Assembly (NCBI GenBank): GCA_937902985.1
Contig: CALFNG010000484.1
Span: 1-35,649 of the forward strand
Direction of reading: 5' to 3'
Length of the DNA: 35,649 bases
DNA from: an uncultured Myxococcales bacterium
Lineage (GTDB): Bacteria > Myxococcota_A > Polyangia > Polyangiales > Polyangiaceae
The translations under genes were made by a program, and so were the position numbers. A model generated the notes under the pieces. It worked only from the letters and a program-made list of their open reading frames with translations, ran no database searches and was not told where the DNA came from. Positions 15,925 to 23,611 of this stretch are shown piece after piece. The stretch's first letter is position 1, and the number at the start of each line of letters is the position of its first letter.

Positions 15925-15986
15925 CGAAACCTCAGAGACAGTTCGTACTCTTATGAGGTCGACCTCCGGCGCCGCGTCGCCGCGAG
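15906..15986 (-). promoter_or_regulatory. Candidate antiterminator pairing in the aroG leader
   Basis: CTCGCGGCGAC in the leader (minus strand, 15986-15976) is exactly complementary over 11 nt to GTCGCCGCGAG (15916-15906), which is the loop plus three bases of the terminator's 5' arm. One more G-T pair can extend it. The two pairings compete, or they form a loop pseudoknot. Between them are further short complements (GGAGGTCGACCTC; ACCTC with GAGGT). No leader peptide rich in Phe, Tyr or Trp codons is evident, so the sensor is unknown. Confidence 0.5.
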
Positions 15987-16121
15987 CCAATAGAAGCGGA
16001 ACCCATAAAAGCGCTGCGTCGTGCCCAAGGTTTTCTAGGCTTAGCGCATCGAACGCCGGTCCGCACGTAAAAAATAGCTCAGCGGGCCGTCGGGAACGGC
16101 CCACGTGGTACCGTGCCGCCG

Positions 16122-17246
16122 ATGAGCCTCAGAAACGCGCGCGGCGGGGGGGGTGGTCGCGCGGGCGCGGGGACGGGGAGTCGGGGTGCCTCGGCTCCCC
16201 GCGCCCGTGCGGCGCTGGGGCTCGCCATGGTGTGGCCGGCCTTCGCCGCAGTCGCGTGCGGATCGGGCGACGACTTCGAGCAAGCCCCCGCTCCGCTCGC
16301 CGACGCGGCGCCGCGCGTCGACGCGAGCCCGCAGGTCGACGCGAGCCCGCCAGGCGACGCGCTTGCGGACAGCGACGCGGCGCCCCACGTCGGAGTGATT
16401 CTCCCTACGACGAACGGGCTCCAGTCAATCTGGGGGAGCAGCAACAGTGACGTCTGGGCCGTGGGCGACATGGGCACGATCGTGCATTTCGATGGCCACA
16501 CGTGGGCGCTCGTTCCGAGCGGGGTAACGGAGAACCTCACGTGCCTCACGGGCACGGGGCCGAAAGACGTGTGGGCCACGGGCGATGGCGGCAGCGTCCT
16601 TCACTGGGATGGCGCCGCGTGGAGCGTCGCGTCGAACGTACAAAATACGGCGCTCCTCGGCGTGTGGGCCGGTGCGCCGGACGACGTCTGGACCGTCGGC
16701 ATCGACTTCGACGGCGCCGGTCTCGGTGGTTCCGGATACGTGCGTCGCTGGAACGGCACCCAGTGGGACGACTCGGACGTGACGGGCACCGACACTCTAT
16801 GGAAGGTGTGGGGCTCGGGCGCCACCGACGTCTGGCTCGTGGGTACCGCGCAGCAGCAAGGTCTCGTCTACCGAGGCGCCAGCACCTTCGACGTCGTCGC
16901 GTTCACTGGCGAGTCCGTGCACGGAATCTGGGGAACGGGTCCGGACGACGTGTGGGTCGCACCGGCTTCGGGAGCCCTGCAGCACTGGACGGGCAGCGCG
17001 TTCGCGGCGGCGCCGCCGGCCGCGGCCGATCAGGGCCTCCATGGATTGTCGGGCACGGGCACCGACGACATCTGGGTCGTCGGAAACAACGGAATCACCG
17101 AGCACTACACGGGAGGTACCTGGTCCGTCGAGCCGACCGGTTCCCTCGAGACCCTCTTCTCGGTCTGGACGCCGTCTCCGACTGACGCGTGGCTCGTCGG
17201 CAGCGGCGCGACCTTGCTCCGGTGGGACGGGACGAGCTGGAAGTAG
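16122..17246 (+). CDS. Lipoprotein with a seven-bladed beta-propeller
   Basis: A 374-residue putative lipoprotein. A basic Gly/Ala-rich start leads to a hydrophobic stretch ending VAC (Cys near residue 46), then an Asp/Ala/Pro-rich spacer with the repeated unit VDASP. From about residue 100 to the end there are seven repeats of 38-48 residues following the pattern '(L)..(I/V)WG(S/T)..(D)DVW.VG..G.(I/V)..(W/F)(D/N)G..W'. Examples are IWGSSNSDVWAVGDMGTIVH, GVWAGAPDDVWTVG and LSGTGTDDIWVVG. Seven copies fit one closed propeller. Such repeats are common in myxobacterial surface lipoproteins (my recollection); no catalytic residues are apparent. The ATG at 16122 is preferred over the GTG at 16113; neither has a clear ribosome-binding site. 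Confidence 0.8.
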   Translation: MSLRNARGGGGGRAGAGTGSRGASAPRARAALGLAMVWPAFAAVACGSGDDFEQAPAPLADAAPRVDASPQVDASPPGDALADSDAAPHVGVILPTTNGLQSIWGSSNSDVWAVGDMGTIVHFDGHTWALVPSGVTENLTCLTGTGPKDVWATGDGGSVLHWDGAAWSVASNVQNTALLGVWAGAPDDVWTVGIDFDGAGLGGSGYVRRWNGTQWDDSDVTGTDTLWKVWGSGATDVWLVGTAQQQGLVYRGASTFDVVAFTGESVHGIWGTGPDDVWVAPASGALQHWTGSAFAAAPPAAADQGLHGLSGTGTDDIWVVGNNGITEHYTGGTWSVEPTGSLETLFSVWTPSPTDAWLVGSGATLLRWDGTSWK

Positions 17247-17249
17247 CGG

Positions 17250-18224
17250 CTAGAACGCCCCGCTGAAGAGGGGGACGCTGACCATCGGGGCGGCCAGCGC
17301 TTCGGTGCGCGCGGCTCGGAGCACGGGCAAACGTAGCGACGGACCCAGCGCGATCGAGGGGGGCCGCAAAGCGAGACCCGTGGAGGTCGCGGGAGGCGTC
17401 TGGGACACGCCCGTGTGCGCGTTCGTTGCGATAAGGACGATCCCTCCTACGAGGGCTCCGAGGCCGATGGCCGCGATGGCTCCCCCGATCTCCTCGGCGC
17501 TGCTGCCGTCTTGTCGGGTGATTCCGTTGGATGACAAGGCGCCCTCGCCCTCGCCGACCAAGACGACGAGGAGCCCGATCGTCGCGGCGAGGGCGCCGAC
17601 GCTCACGCCGACGATCCCGAGCGCGAACCCCGTCTTCGAGGCTTCGTCGACATAGAGCGTGTGTCGCTTTCCGTTCTCGTCGACAAGACCGAACGGCCGC
17701 GAGTTGCGAATGCCGGCGCCGCCGATCCGGTACGAGTACTCGAGGGGTACAGCCTGATCGCAGGGCGCCGAGCACACATTCTCCCAGCGACGGTGATCGC
17801 CGGTGTCGCGCTGGAGCTGCGCCGCGTCGGAGCCTTCGATGTGCACGTAGGCCGTGGTCTCCGCGCGCGCGGCCGCCGGCAGCGGAGGGGCCGACGCGGA
17901 CGGCGACGACGTCGGCGCCCCGGCGGCCCGCTCGATGTGGGCGATCTCTTGCCAGGGGACGGTCGCGACTTCGCCGGTGACGAGCTGGATGCGTGCGTGG
18001 CCATTGGGAATCGCGTCGATGAGCGTCCCGCGAAGTACGCCTCCGGTCTTGAGCTCGATGACGTCGCCGCCGACGGCGGGAGGCGTCGCGGTTGTCGCGG
18101 TTGTCGCGGTTGCCCCGGGAGCGGCCCGGGTCTGCGCGTGAGCTGTTGCCGGCGCGGCGAACCCAGAGATCCACAGGGCGTGCGCCCACGCCGCGACCGT
18201 CGCGCCCTTCGAGACGACCTTCAT
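17250..18224 (-). CDS. Exported/membrane protein of unknown function with an SH3-like segment
   Basis: A 324-residue protein. Residues 1-30 form a signal peptide (WISGFAAPATAHAQ). Residues about 50-100 read VGGDVIELKTGGVLRGTLID and VPWQEIAHIE, a small beta pattern seen in many envelope proteins, where short strands rest on 'G..(L/V)RG.(L/V)...' turns. The middle (about 125-200) has a CSAPCD pair that could form a disulfide. Two hydrophobic Gly/Ala-rich segments follow at about 212-240 and 260-285 and are likely membrane-spanning. Start: ATG at 18224 with GGGAGGG 8-10 nt upstream; longer versions are unlikely. It converges with the propeller lipoprotein gene, leaving only 3 bp between stops. 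No family recognised with confidence. Confidence 0.7.
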   Translation of the reverse strand: MKVVSKGATVAAWAHALWISGFAAPATAHAQTRAAPGATATTATTATPPAVGGDVIELKTGGVLRGTLIDAIPNGHARIQLVTGEVATVPWQEIAHIERAAGAPTSSPSASAPPLPAAARAETTAYVHIEGSDAAQLQRDTGDHRRWENVCSAPCDQAVPLEYSYRIGGAGIRNSRPFGLVDENGKRHTLYVDEASKTGFALGIVGVSVGALAATIGLLVVLVGEGEGALSSNGITRQDGSSAEEIGGAIAAIGLGALVGGIVLIATNAHTGVSQTPPATSTGLALRPPSIALGPSLRLPVLRAARTEALAAPMVSVPLFSGAF

Positions 18225-18357
18225 CGAGCGGTCCCTCCCTCTCAGTTCCAAGGTGTGTATAGAAGCCAATCGCGCCGACGAAGGCGGGCCGAAGCCACGC
18301 ACCCATCCACGATCCGCTAGGATGCACCGGCCCGTAGCCGAAAGGAAGTCTCGGTCC

Positions 18358-18969
18358 ATGCAGCCGCCCTCGCAAACGAGCCTTTTGCGGAGACTTGCGG
18401 GCGTCTGGAGAGCCCGTTCTTCCCCGCCACGGCTACCGAACGCATCGGCCACACCGGCCGTGGTGGGCGCGCCGCCCACATCCTTCGCGCCGCGCGTTAC
18501 TCTCGCCGCCAGCGCCGAAGAGAACGGCCTCGCCATCATGCTCGGCGACCTCGTTCGGCAGAACCTCGAGGCCAAACCCAAGAAAAAGGTCGACTTCGCG
18601 GCGCTCGATGGCCGCGTCGCCATCGTGGCCGACGACGCCGACGTCTCGCTGACGCTCGTCTTCGAGAAGCGCGGGCCGGCGGGGGACTCGAGCTCGATGC
18701 CCGCGCCGACGCTCACGATTCACGACGGCATCGAAGGCATTCCCGACGTCACGATCCGTGGTCCGTCGGAGGCGATTCTCGCGCTCTCGAACATGCCGCT
18801 CGCGACGCCGATGGGCCTCCCGCTGCCGAGCCCCGGCGACGGCGATGGCCTGAAGACCGTTCGCGAGCTCGCGCGTCTGATGCGCGAGGGCAAGCTTCAC
18901 TTCTACGGCATGCTGCTGCACATGCCCCTCGTCATGAAGCTGACGCGCGTCATGAGCGTCAATGGTTAG
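18358..18969 (+). CDS. SCP2-like (sterol-carrier-type) domain protein
   Basis: A 203-residue protein. Residues about 45-170 follow the SCP2 lipid-binding fold pattern: ALDGRVAIVADDADVSLTLVFEKR, then LTIHDGIEGIPDVTIRGPSEA, then ILALSNMPLATPMGLP, with the classic 'D..i.G....ll.l..g' progression. The closing part (LARLMREGKLHFYGMLLHMP) is like the 'l...gkl.v.G......l..l..ll' end of SCP2 domains. Such proteins bind fatty acyl or sterol-like ligands; the ligand here is unknown. Start: ATG at 18358 with GAAAGGAAG upstream; an in-frame start at 18253 is less likely. The gene ends 170 bp before rpsP, which has its own promoter. Confidence 0.7.
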   Translation: MQPPSQTSLLRRLAGVWRARSSPPRLPNASATPAVVGAPPTSFAPRVTLAASAEENGLAIMLGDLVRQNLEAKPKKKVDFAALDGRVAIVADDADVSLTLVFEKRGPAGDSSSMPAPTLTIHDGIEGIPDVTIRGPSEAILALSNMPLATPMGLPLPSPGDGDGLKTVRELARLMREGKLHFYGMLLHMPLVMKLTRVMSVNG

Positions 18970-19069
18970 TTCAGCCGGGGCACGGCGGGTGGGGTCGCCG
19001 CCCGTTCCCTACGCCAAAGGCGACTTCATCGCACCTCATCGCACCCGCCGCCCCGGCCCTCGCTTGCAC

Positions 19070-19098
19070 TTGACGAGCGCCGCATCGGCCCGTACGTT
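19070..19098 (+). promoter_or_regulatory. Sigma-70-like promoter of the rpsP operon
   Basis: TTGACG (19070-19075, 5 of 6 to the -35 consensus) and TACGTT (19093-19098, a weak -10) are separated by exactly 17 bp. They sit about 40 bp before the rpsP start, in the only sizable gap upstream. GC-rich genomes often tolerate poor -10 boxes, so this is a fair but unproven promoter. Confidence 0.45.
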
Positions 19099-19139
19099 TC
19101 CGCGCCTTCAGTCCCGCAAACGATCCCAGGGTTTTCTAG

Positions 19140-19409
19140 ATGGCCGTTCACATTCGTCTTTCTCGCATCGGCGCCAAAAAGCGACCGTTTTACCGCATAA
19201 TCGTTGCGGACCACCGCAGCCCGAATGGCGGTCGGTTCCTCGAGAACATCGGCACTTACGACCCGACCGGTGAGCCGACGAAGTTTTCGATCGACACGGC
19301 CCGTCTGACCTACTGGCGGGGTCATGGGGCGCTTCCGTCGGCCACGCTCGACCGCCTGATCAAGCGCCAGGCGCGCGAAGCAGCGGTCGCTCCGGCCGAG
19401 ACCAAGTGA
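19140..19409 (+). CDS. rpsP: 30S ribosomal protein S16
   Basis: S16 is a small-subunit protein needed for assembly of the 30S body. The 89-residue product starts with the family signature MAVHIRLSRIGAKKRPFYRI and continues with VVADHRSPNGGRFLENIGTYDP-type sequence (here IVADHRSPNGGRFLENIGTY), then a KFSIDTARLTYWRGHGALPS segment typical of the second half. The start at 19140 has only a weak CCAGGG upstream. It is the first gene of a tightly packed operon; its stop overlaps a GTG for the next gene. Confidence 0.98.
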   Translation: MAVHIRLSRIGAKKRPFYRIIVADHRSPNGGRFLENIGTYDPTGEPTKFSIDTARLTYWRGHGALPSATLDRLIKRQAREAAVAPAETK

Positions 19410-19669
19410 GTCAGGACGGGGCGGACGCGTCGATGCCGCTCAAGGACCTGATCCACGCGATTGCGGTCGAGCTCGTCGACCACCCCGACCAGGTCGACGT
19501 GGTGGAGATTCCTGGCGACAACAACAGCGTGATCGAGCTCCGGGTCGCGAAAGACGACGTGGGCAAGGTGATCGGCAAAGAGGGCCGCACGGCTCAGTCG
19601 ATGCGCACGATCCTGACCGCTGTCTCGACAAAGCTCGGGCGCCGCGCGCACCTCGACATCGTCGATTAG
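19406..19669 (+). CDS. khpA: KH-domain RNA-binding protein KhpA
   Basis: A small single-KH protein (about 78-87 residues). The family begins near LKDLIHAIAVELVDHPDQV, and the RNA-binding GXXG loop is in VGKVIGKEGRTAQSMRTIL. KhpA-type proteins bind RNA widely and in several bacteria pair with KhpB. The frame can start at GTG 19406, overlapping the rpsP stop (GTGA), or at ATG 19433, which matches the usual family start better; the extra nine residues (SQDGADAS) are not conserved. Its position between rpsP and rimM is the classic one. Confidence 0.93.
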   Translation: MSQDGADASMPLKDLIHAIAVELVDHPDQVDVVEIPGDNNSVIELRVAKDDVGKVIGKEGRTAQSMRTILTAVSTKLGRRAHLDIVD

Positions 19670-19681
19670 GCCGGTCCGACG

Positions 19682-20218
19682 TTGCTCGCGGACGACGTCT
19701 GGGTTCCCCTGGCCGAGATCGCCCGCCCTCACGGGGTGCGCGGCGAGCTCCGGCTGCGCCTTTACAACCGCGACAGCGATCTCCTGCTGGATCAAGACGA
19801 AGTCTTGATTCGATTCCCCGACGGGGGCGAGCAAGAGGTCAGCATCGATGGCGCGCGCCGGGCTGACGATGCCATCTTGATGAAGCTCCACTCGATCGAC
19901 GGCCGCGATCGTGCCGAGGAGCTTCGGGGCGTGGTCGTTTGCGTGCGGCGCGGGGCGTTTCCGCCGCCCGAGCCGGGTGAGTTCTACGCCTGCGACATCG
20001 AGGGTGCGCGCGTCGTCGTCGACGAAGACGGGGTCGAGCGCGAGCTCGGTCGCGTGGCCGCTCTCCGGCCCTATCCGACAATGGACATGCTCGAGGTGGC
20101 GGCCACCGACCAGGGCGCGCCATGGGAAGTCCCCCTCGTCGACGCCGTCGTTCGCAGCGTCGACATCGAGGCCGGCCTCGTTACGCTCTTCACGATGGTA
20201 GGAGTCGAGAGAGGTTGA
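19682..20218 (+). CDS. rimM: Ribosome maturation factor RimM
   Basis: RimM binds S19 and helps mature the 3' domain of 16S rRNA. The 178-residue protein shows the start motif VPLAEIARPHGVRGELRLRL. The N-terminal beta barrel is next, then a PRC-barrel half (FYACDIEGARVVVDEDG ... GRVAALRPYPTMDMLEV), ending with WEVPLVDAVVRSVDIEAG, which matches the family's 'iPfv...v..vd' end. The only start that fits is TTG at 19682, 12 bp after the khpA stop, as no ATG or GTG lies in frame before the conserved motif. Confidence 0.94.
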   Translation: MLADDVWVPLAEIARPHGVRGELRLRLYNRDSDLLLDQDEVLIRFPDGGEQEVSIDGARRADDAILMKLHSIDGRDRAEELRGVVVCVRRGAFPPPEPGEFYACDIEGARVVVDEDGVERELGRVAALRPYPTMDMLEVAATDQGAPWEVPLVDAVVRSVDIEAGLVTLFTMVGVERG

Positions 20219-20227
20219 GCGGCTGTC

Positions 20228-20977
20228 GTGCGCGTCGACATCCTGACCCTGTTCCCCGAGATGTTCACGGGCTTCGTCGCGACGAGCTTCGTTGCGCGCG
20301 CCATCGCCGGCGAGCAGCTCGCCGTTCGAACGCGTAGCCCCCGGGACTTCGGGCTCGGCAAGCACCGCAGCGTCGACGACACGCCCTACGGCGGCGGCAG
20401 CGGCATGGTCATGCGCGCCGACGTCATCGTGCCGGCGATCGAGTCGTTCGACGCCGACGCGCCAGGCGGCCTGCGAGCGCACCGCGTGCTCTTGACGCCC
20501 CAGGGACGCGTCCTCGATCAGCGCAAGGTGCACGAGCTCGCCGGCCACGACGCGATCATGCTCGTGTGCGGCCGGTACGAGGGCTTCGACGAGCGCGTGC
20601 GCGCGCACGTCGCCGAAGAGATCTCGCTCGGAGATTTCGTGATGACCGGCGGCGAAGTAGCCGCCATGAGCATCATCGAGGCATGCGCGCGCCTCTTGCC
20701 TGGCGTTCTCGGCAACGAGGCGTCGGTCATCGACGAGTCGCACAGCCCGGATACCGGCGGGTTGCTCGAGTATCCGCACTACACGCGGCCCGCCGAGTTC
20801 CGCGGTGCGCGTGTGCCGGACGTCCTCGCCGGCGGCAATCACGCCGCTATCGCCAAGTGGCGCCGCGAGCAAGCCGTGGCGCGCACGCAGCAGCGGCGCC
20901 CCGATCTCTGGGAGCGCTTTGAGAACGCGACCGAGGCCACCCACAGGGCTGACCCCAGCGGCAAAGGCCGTTCGTGA
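20228..20977 (+). CDS. trmD: tRNA (guanine37-N1)-methyltransferase TrmD
   Basis: TrmD methylates G37 of tRNAs next to the anticodon and prevents frameshifting. The 249-residue SPOUT enzyme has [11 protein letters not shown] at the start, [43 protein letters not shown] and the trefoil-knot region [20 protein letters not shown], followed by [10 protein letters not shown] and [14 protein letters not shown]. All are landmarks of the family. Start: GTG at 20228. It overlaps the next gene by 4 bp (GTGA). Confidence 0.98.
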   Translation: MRVDILTLFPEMFTGFVATSFVARAIAGEQLAVRTRSPRDFGLGKHRSVDDTPYGGGSGMVMRADVIVPAIESFDADAPGGLRAHRVLLTPQGRVLDQRKVHELAGHDAIMLVCGRYEGFDERVRAHVAEEISLGDFVMTGGEVAAMSIIEACARLLPGVLGNEASVIDESHSPDTGGLLEYPHYTRPAEFRGARVPDVLAGGNHAAIAKWRREQAVARTQQRRPDLWERFENATEATHRADPSGKGRS

Positions 20978-21531
20978 GGCGGCTCGCGATCGCGCTCGTC
21001 CATCACCCCGTGCTCGACGGAACGGGCGCGATCGTCACGACGGCGGTGACCAACCTGGACGTCCACGATCTGGCCCGGAGCGCGAGGAGCTACGGGTGCA
21101 CCGACTACTTCGTCGCGCACCCCATCGCAGCGCAACGCGAGCTCGTGCAGCGAATCCTCTCGCACTGGACCGAGGGCTCGAGCGGGCGGCGGATCCCCGA
21201 TCGCCGCGAAGCCCTCACCGTTCTGCGAATCGTCGATTCGCTGACCGCCGCGGTCGAGGCGCTCGGCGGCCGCGAGGCCGTGGAGATCTGGGTCACGGCC
21301 GCCCGCGCGTTGGGTCCAGCGCTGGCGTTCGGCGACGCGCGCGGTCGGCTGGAAGGCGAGGGAAAGGCCGTGCTCCTGGTGTTCGGCACGGGCTGGGGCC
21401 TCGCGCCCTCCGTCCTGGCAGACGCCGACGCCCTGCTCGAACCGATCCGAGCCGCGACTACCGACTACAACCACCTCAGCGTTCGGGCCGCGTGCGCCAT
21501 CGCGCTCGACCGCTTGCGCGGCGCCAGGTAG
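20974..21531 (+). CDS. TM1570-type SPOUT RNA methyltransferase
   Basis: A 185-residue protein of the SAM-dependent RNA-methyltransferase group often found next to or fused with TrmD (Pfam Methyltrn_RNA_4, TM1570). Matching features are [41 protein letters not shown] (the recognisable 'tn.D.hDiaR.artyg...y' block), [15 protein letters not shown] (SAM-binding knot) and [18 protein letters not shown] at the end. The RNA target is not known for the family. It starts with GTG overlapping the trmD stop. Unlike the common arrangement, rplS does not follow; the operon ends here against a convergent gene. Confidence 0.9.
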   Translation: MRRLAIALVHHPVLDGTGAIVTTAVTNLDVHDLARSARSYGCTDYFVAHPIAAQRELVQRILSHWTEGSSGRRIPDRREALTVLRIVDSLTAAVEALGGREAVEIWVTAARALGPALAFGDARGRLEGEGKAVLLVFGTGWGLAPSVLADADALLEPIRAATTDYNHLSVRAACAIALDRLRGAR

Positions 21532-21538
21532 GGCCCCG

Positions 21539-22345
21539 TTACTCGTTCGACAGCAGCGACTGCATCTCCGGCGAGTACCCCTCGCCGTCGCGCTCGACGA
21601 GCGGTGGCATCACGAAGAGGCCGCCCGGCCGCCCGGCCTGCGCCTCGACGAGCACCACGCGGGCCGGGGCGTTCGGCGTGCCGTGCACGAAGCGCATGCG
21701 CTTGGCGTGAAGGCCCTCGTTGGCCAGCGTCTCGAGCATCGTCCCCAGCTCTTGCGCACGATAAACGAAGCACACGCGGCCTCGCTTTCCGGCGACCTGG
21801 CGCGCGCCGTGCACGAAGGCGCTAAGCTCCCCGCAGCGGGCGGTGGCCTCGGCAACGGGGACCCGGCCGCGCCCGGGCGCCGTATACGGAGGGTTGCACA
21901 CGACGAGCGACGCTTCGCCGCGGCGAGACCGCGCGACGTCCCTCACGTCGCCGCGGACGACCTCGCCACGGTCGGCCCACCCGTTCACGTCGAGGTTTCG
22001 GCGAGCCAAGGCGGCGGGCTGCTCGTCGATCTCGACGAGCACGACGCGCTGGGCCGCGCCGAACCGGAGCAGCGCGAGCCCGACCGCGCCGACGCCGGCG
22101 CCCAGGTCGAACGCGGTGGCCGCGGGCATGTTCGCGCAGCGCATCGCCGGAGCCACGGCGCCCGGTTCGGATGAGACGGGCCACGGCGTGGCGGCGAACC
22201 ATGCGAGCAAGAGCGCATCGACGTTGGTCCGGTAGCCCGCGCCCCGCCGCGGCTGGAAGAGCACGAGTGAGCCGCCGAAAAGGGCGTCTTGCGTGGCATC
22301 GAACGGGCTGCTTTCGCCGAGTGCGCCTCCGCTCACCGTTGCCAT
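21539..22345 (-). CDS. TrmN6-like tRNA1(Val) adenine-37 N6-methyltransferase
   Basis: A class-I SAM methyltransferase of 268 residues from the ATG at 22345. Near the start it has the motif DALFGGSLVLFQPRRGAGYR, typical of the YfiC/TrmN6 group ('...lGGrl.l.QP..GyR...D..lL'). The SAM-binding loop is FDLGAGVGAVGLALL, the acidic post-II residue is in VVLVEIDEQPAAL, and the N6-adenine/glutamine-type catalytic motif is VVCNPPYTAP. The C-terminus (RARVVLVEAQAGRPGGL) matches 'ARVlvea.kgg'. Predicted role: N6 methylation of A37 in tRNA; a protein-glutamine or 23S rRNA target cannot be excluded. An ATG at 22405 would add 20 residues. It diverges from queG. Confidence 0.85.
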   Translation of the reverse strand: MATVSGGALGESSPFDATQDALFGGSLVLFQPRRGAGYRTNVDALLLAWFAATPWPVSSEPGAVAPAMRCANMPAATAFDLGAGVGAVGLALLRFGAAQRVVLVEIDEQPAALARRNLDVNGWADRGEVVRGDVRDVARSRRGEASLVVCNPPYTAPGRGRVPVAEATARCGELSAFVHGARQVAGKRGRVCFVYRAQELGTMLETLANEGLHAKRMRFVHGTPNAPARVVLVEAQAGRPGGLFVMPPLVERDGEGYSPEMQSLLSNE

Positions 22346-22414
22346 GGCCGCGCGCTCGACAATACTCCAACGCGCGTCCGCGATGACGCATGCTGACCGT
22401 CTCATTTTCCGATC

Positions 22415-23569
22415 ATGACGACGACCGACGACGAGGCGCGCGCGCTGGGCGAGAAGGTCCGCAGGCACGCGCGCGAGCTTGGTTTCGATGCCGTCGGGAT
22501 CGCGCGCGCTGACGTGAGTCTCGATCGAGACATTGAGCACTACGACGCCTTCGTCGACCGTGGAATGCACGGCGAAATGGCATGGCTCGCTCGCCACCGC
22601 GACGCCCGCGCGCGACTCGACAGCGATGCCATTCTCGAGGGCGCGAAGAGCGTGGTCTGTCTCGCGCGGCGTTACCAGCGTCCGCCGCGGCACAGGCCAG
22701 GCGAAGGCAGCGACCACTACGGCGACGGCGGGACGAACACGGCAGGCACCATCGCCCGCTATGCACAGGGTCGCGACTACCACGGGTTCCTTCGCCAGCG
22801 CGTGCGCCGGCTGGCGGCGTTCATTCGTACCCTCGGCACGAAGGCCACCAGCACCTCGGCGGCCCGGCCCGCCGAGGCGCGCCCTCTCTGCGACGATGCT
22901 CCGGTGCTCGAGCGGGCCTGGGCAGCCCGGGCGGGCCTCGGGTTCGTCGGCAAGAACGGCCTGCTCATCGTTCCGGGCGTCGGCTCGATGGTCTTACTCG
23001 GCGAGGTCGTCACGACGCTCCGGCTCGACCTCGACGACGCGATGGTCGAGCGCTGCGGTTCGTGCCGGCGCTGCCTCGACGGGTGCCCGACGCAGGCCTT
23101 CGCGGCTCCCTTCGTCCTCGACCCGCGCCGGTGCATCTCGTACCTCACCATCGAGCACCGGAGCTCGGTCGAGCCCGCGCTGCGCGAAGCGGTGGGGGAG
23201 CACCTCTTCGGCTGCGACGATTGCCAGACCGTATGCCCGTTCAACGCCGGTGCGACGCCGCGCGCGCCGCTCTGGGCCGATGACGGCGACCCGTTCGCGC
23301 CCCTCGAGCGCTGGTCCCGCGTCGACCTCGAACAGCTGCTCACGCTCGACGAGCCTGCCTGGGAGGCCGTTTCGCAGGGCAGCCCCGTCAAAAGGGCAGG
23401 CCGCGCCGGCATCGCCCGCAATGCCGCGATGGTCCTCGGCAACACGGGCGCTCCGTCGGCCCTCCCGGCTCTCCGTCGGGCCGCCGCCGCCCACGACGAC
23501 CCAACGGCGCGCGAGGCGGCAGCCTGGGCGATCGCGCGGATCCGCGCGCGTCACGACTCTCACGATTGA
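22415..23569 (+). CDS. queG: Epoxyqueuosine reductase QueG
   Basis: QueG reduces epoxyqueuosine to queuosine in tRNA, the last step of the pathway, using cobalamin and two 4Fe-4S clusters. The 384-residue protein shows GFDAVGIARAD at the start, the catalytic-Asp region DDAPVLERAWAARAGLGFVG, then the cluster ligands CGSCRRCLDGCPTQAF and, further on, FGCDDCQTVCPFN. CISYLTIEHR is the usual 'C.sylTiE.rg' segment. The C-terminus (AGRAGIARNAAMVLGNTG ... AREAAAWAIARI) is the HEAT-like tRNA-binding repeat. Residues about 100-140 hold a Gly/Asp-rich insertion. The ATG at 22415 is the only plausible start. The neighbouring TrmN6-like gene is also a tRNA modification gene. Confidence 0.95.
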   Translation: MTTTDDEARALGEKVRRHARELGFDAVGIARADVSLDRDIEHYDAFVDRGMHGEMAWLARHRDARARLDSDAILEGAKSVVCLARRYQRPPRHRPGEGSDHYGDGGTNTAGTIARYAQGRDYHGFLRQRVRRLAAFIRTLGTKATSTSAARPAEARPLCDDAPVLERAWAARAGLGFVGKNGLLIVPGVGSMVLLGEVVTTLRLDLDDAMVERCGSCRRCLDGCPTQAFAAPFVLDPRRCISYLTIEHRSSVEPALREAVGEHLFGCDDCQTVCPFNAGATPRAPLWADDGDPFAPLERWSRVDLEQLLTLDEPAWEAVSQGSPVKRAGRAGIARNAAMVLGNTGAPSALPALRRAAAAHDDPTAREAAAWAIARIRARHDSHD

Positions 23570-23611
23570 GAATTGAGAGAGGAGAGGCGGGGCCGAGAGC
23601 GACGAGAGAAG

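Noticed and set aside
15915-16007. Leader peptide for aroG attenuation
   Set aside because: The ATG on the minus strand near 16006 gives a 24-codon peptide (MGSASIGSRR...) with no Phe, Tyr or Trp codons and no good ribosome-binding site. The aroG frame itself extends upstream only through the terminator.
18973-19005. GC-rich hairpin after the SCP2-like gene as a terminator
   Set aside because: The stem needs bulges and there is no T run, so it is too weak to call.
16024-19139. Near-identical 15-mers CCCAAGGTTTTCTAG (16024) and CCCAGGGTTTTCTAG (19125)
   Set aside because: They match 14 of 15 positions and one precedes rpsP directly, but with only two copies in different contexts it is probably chance.
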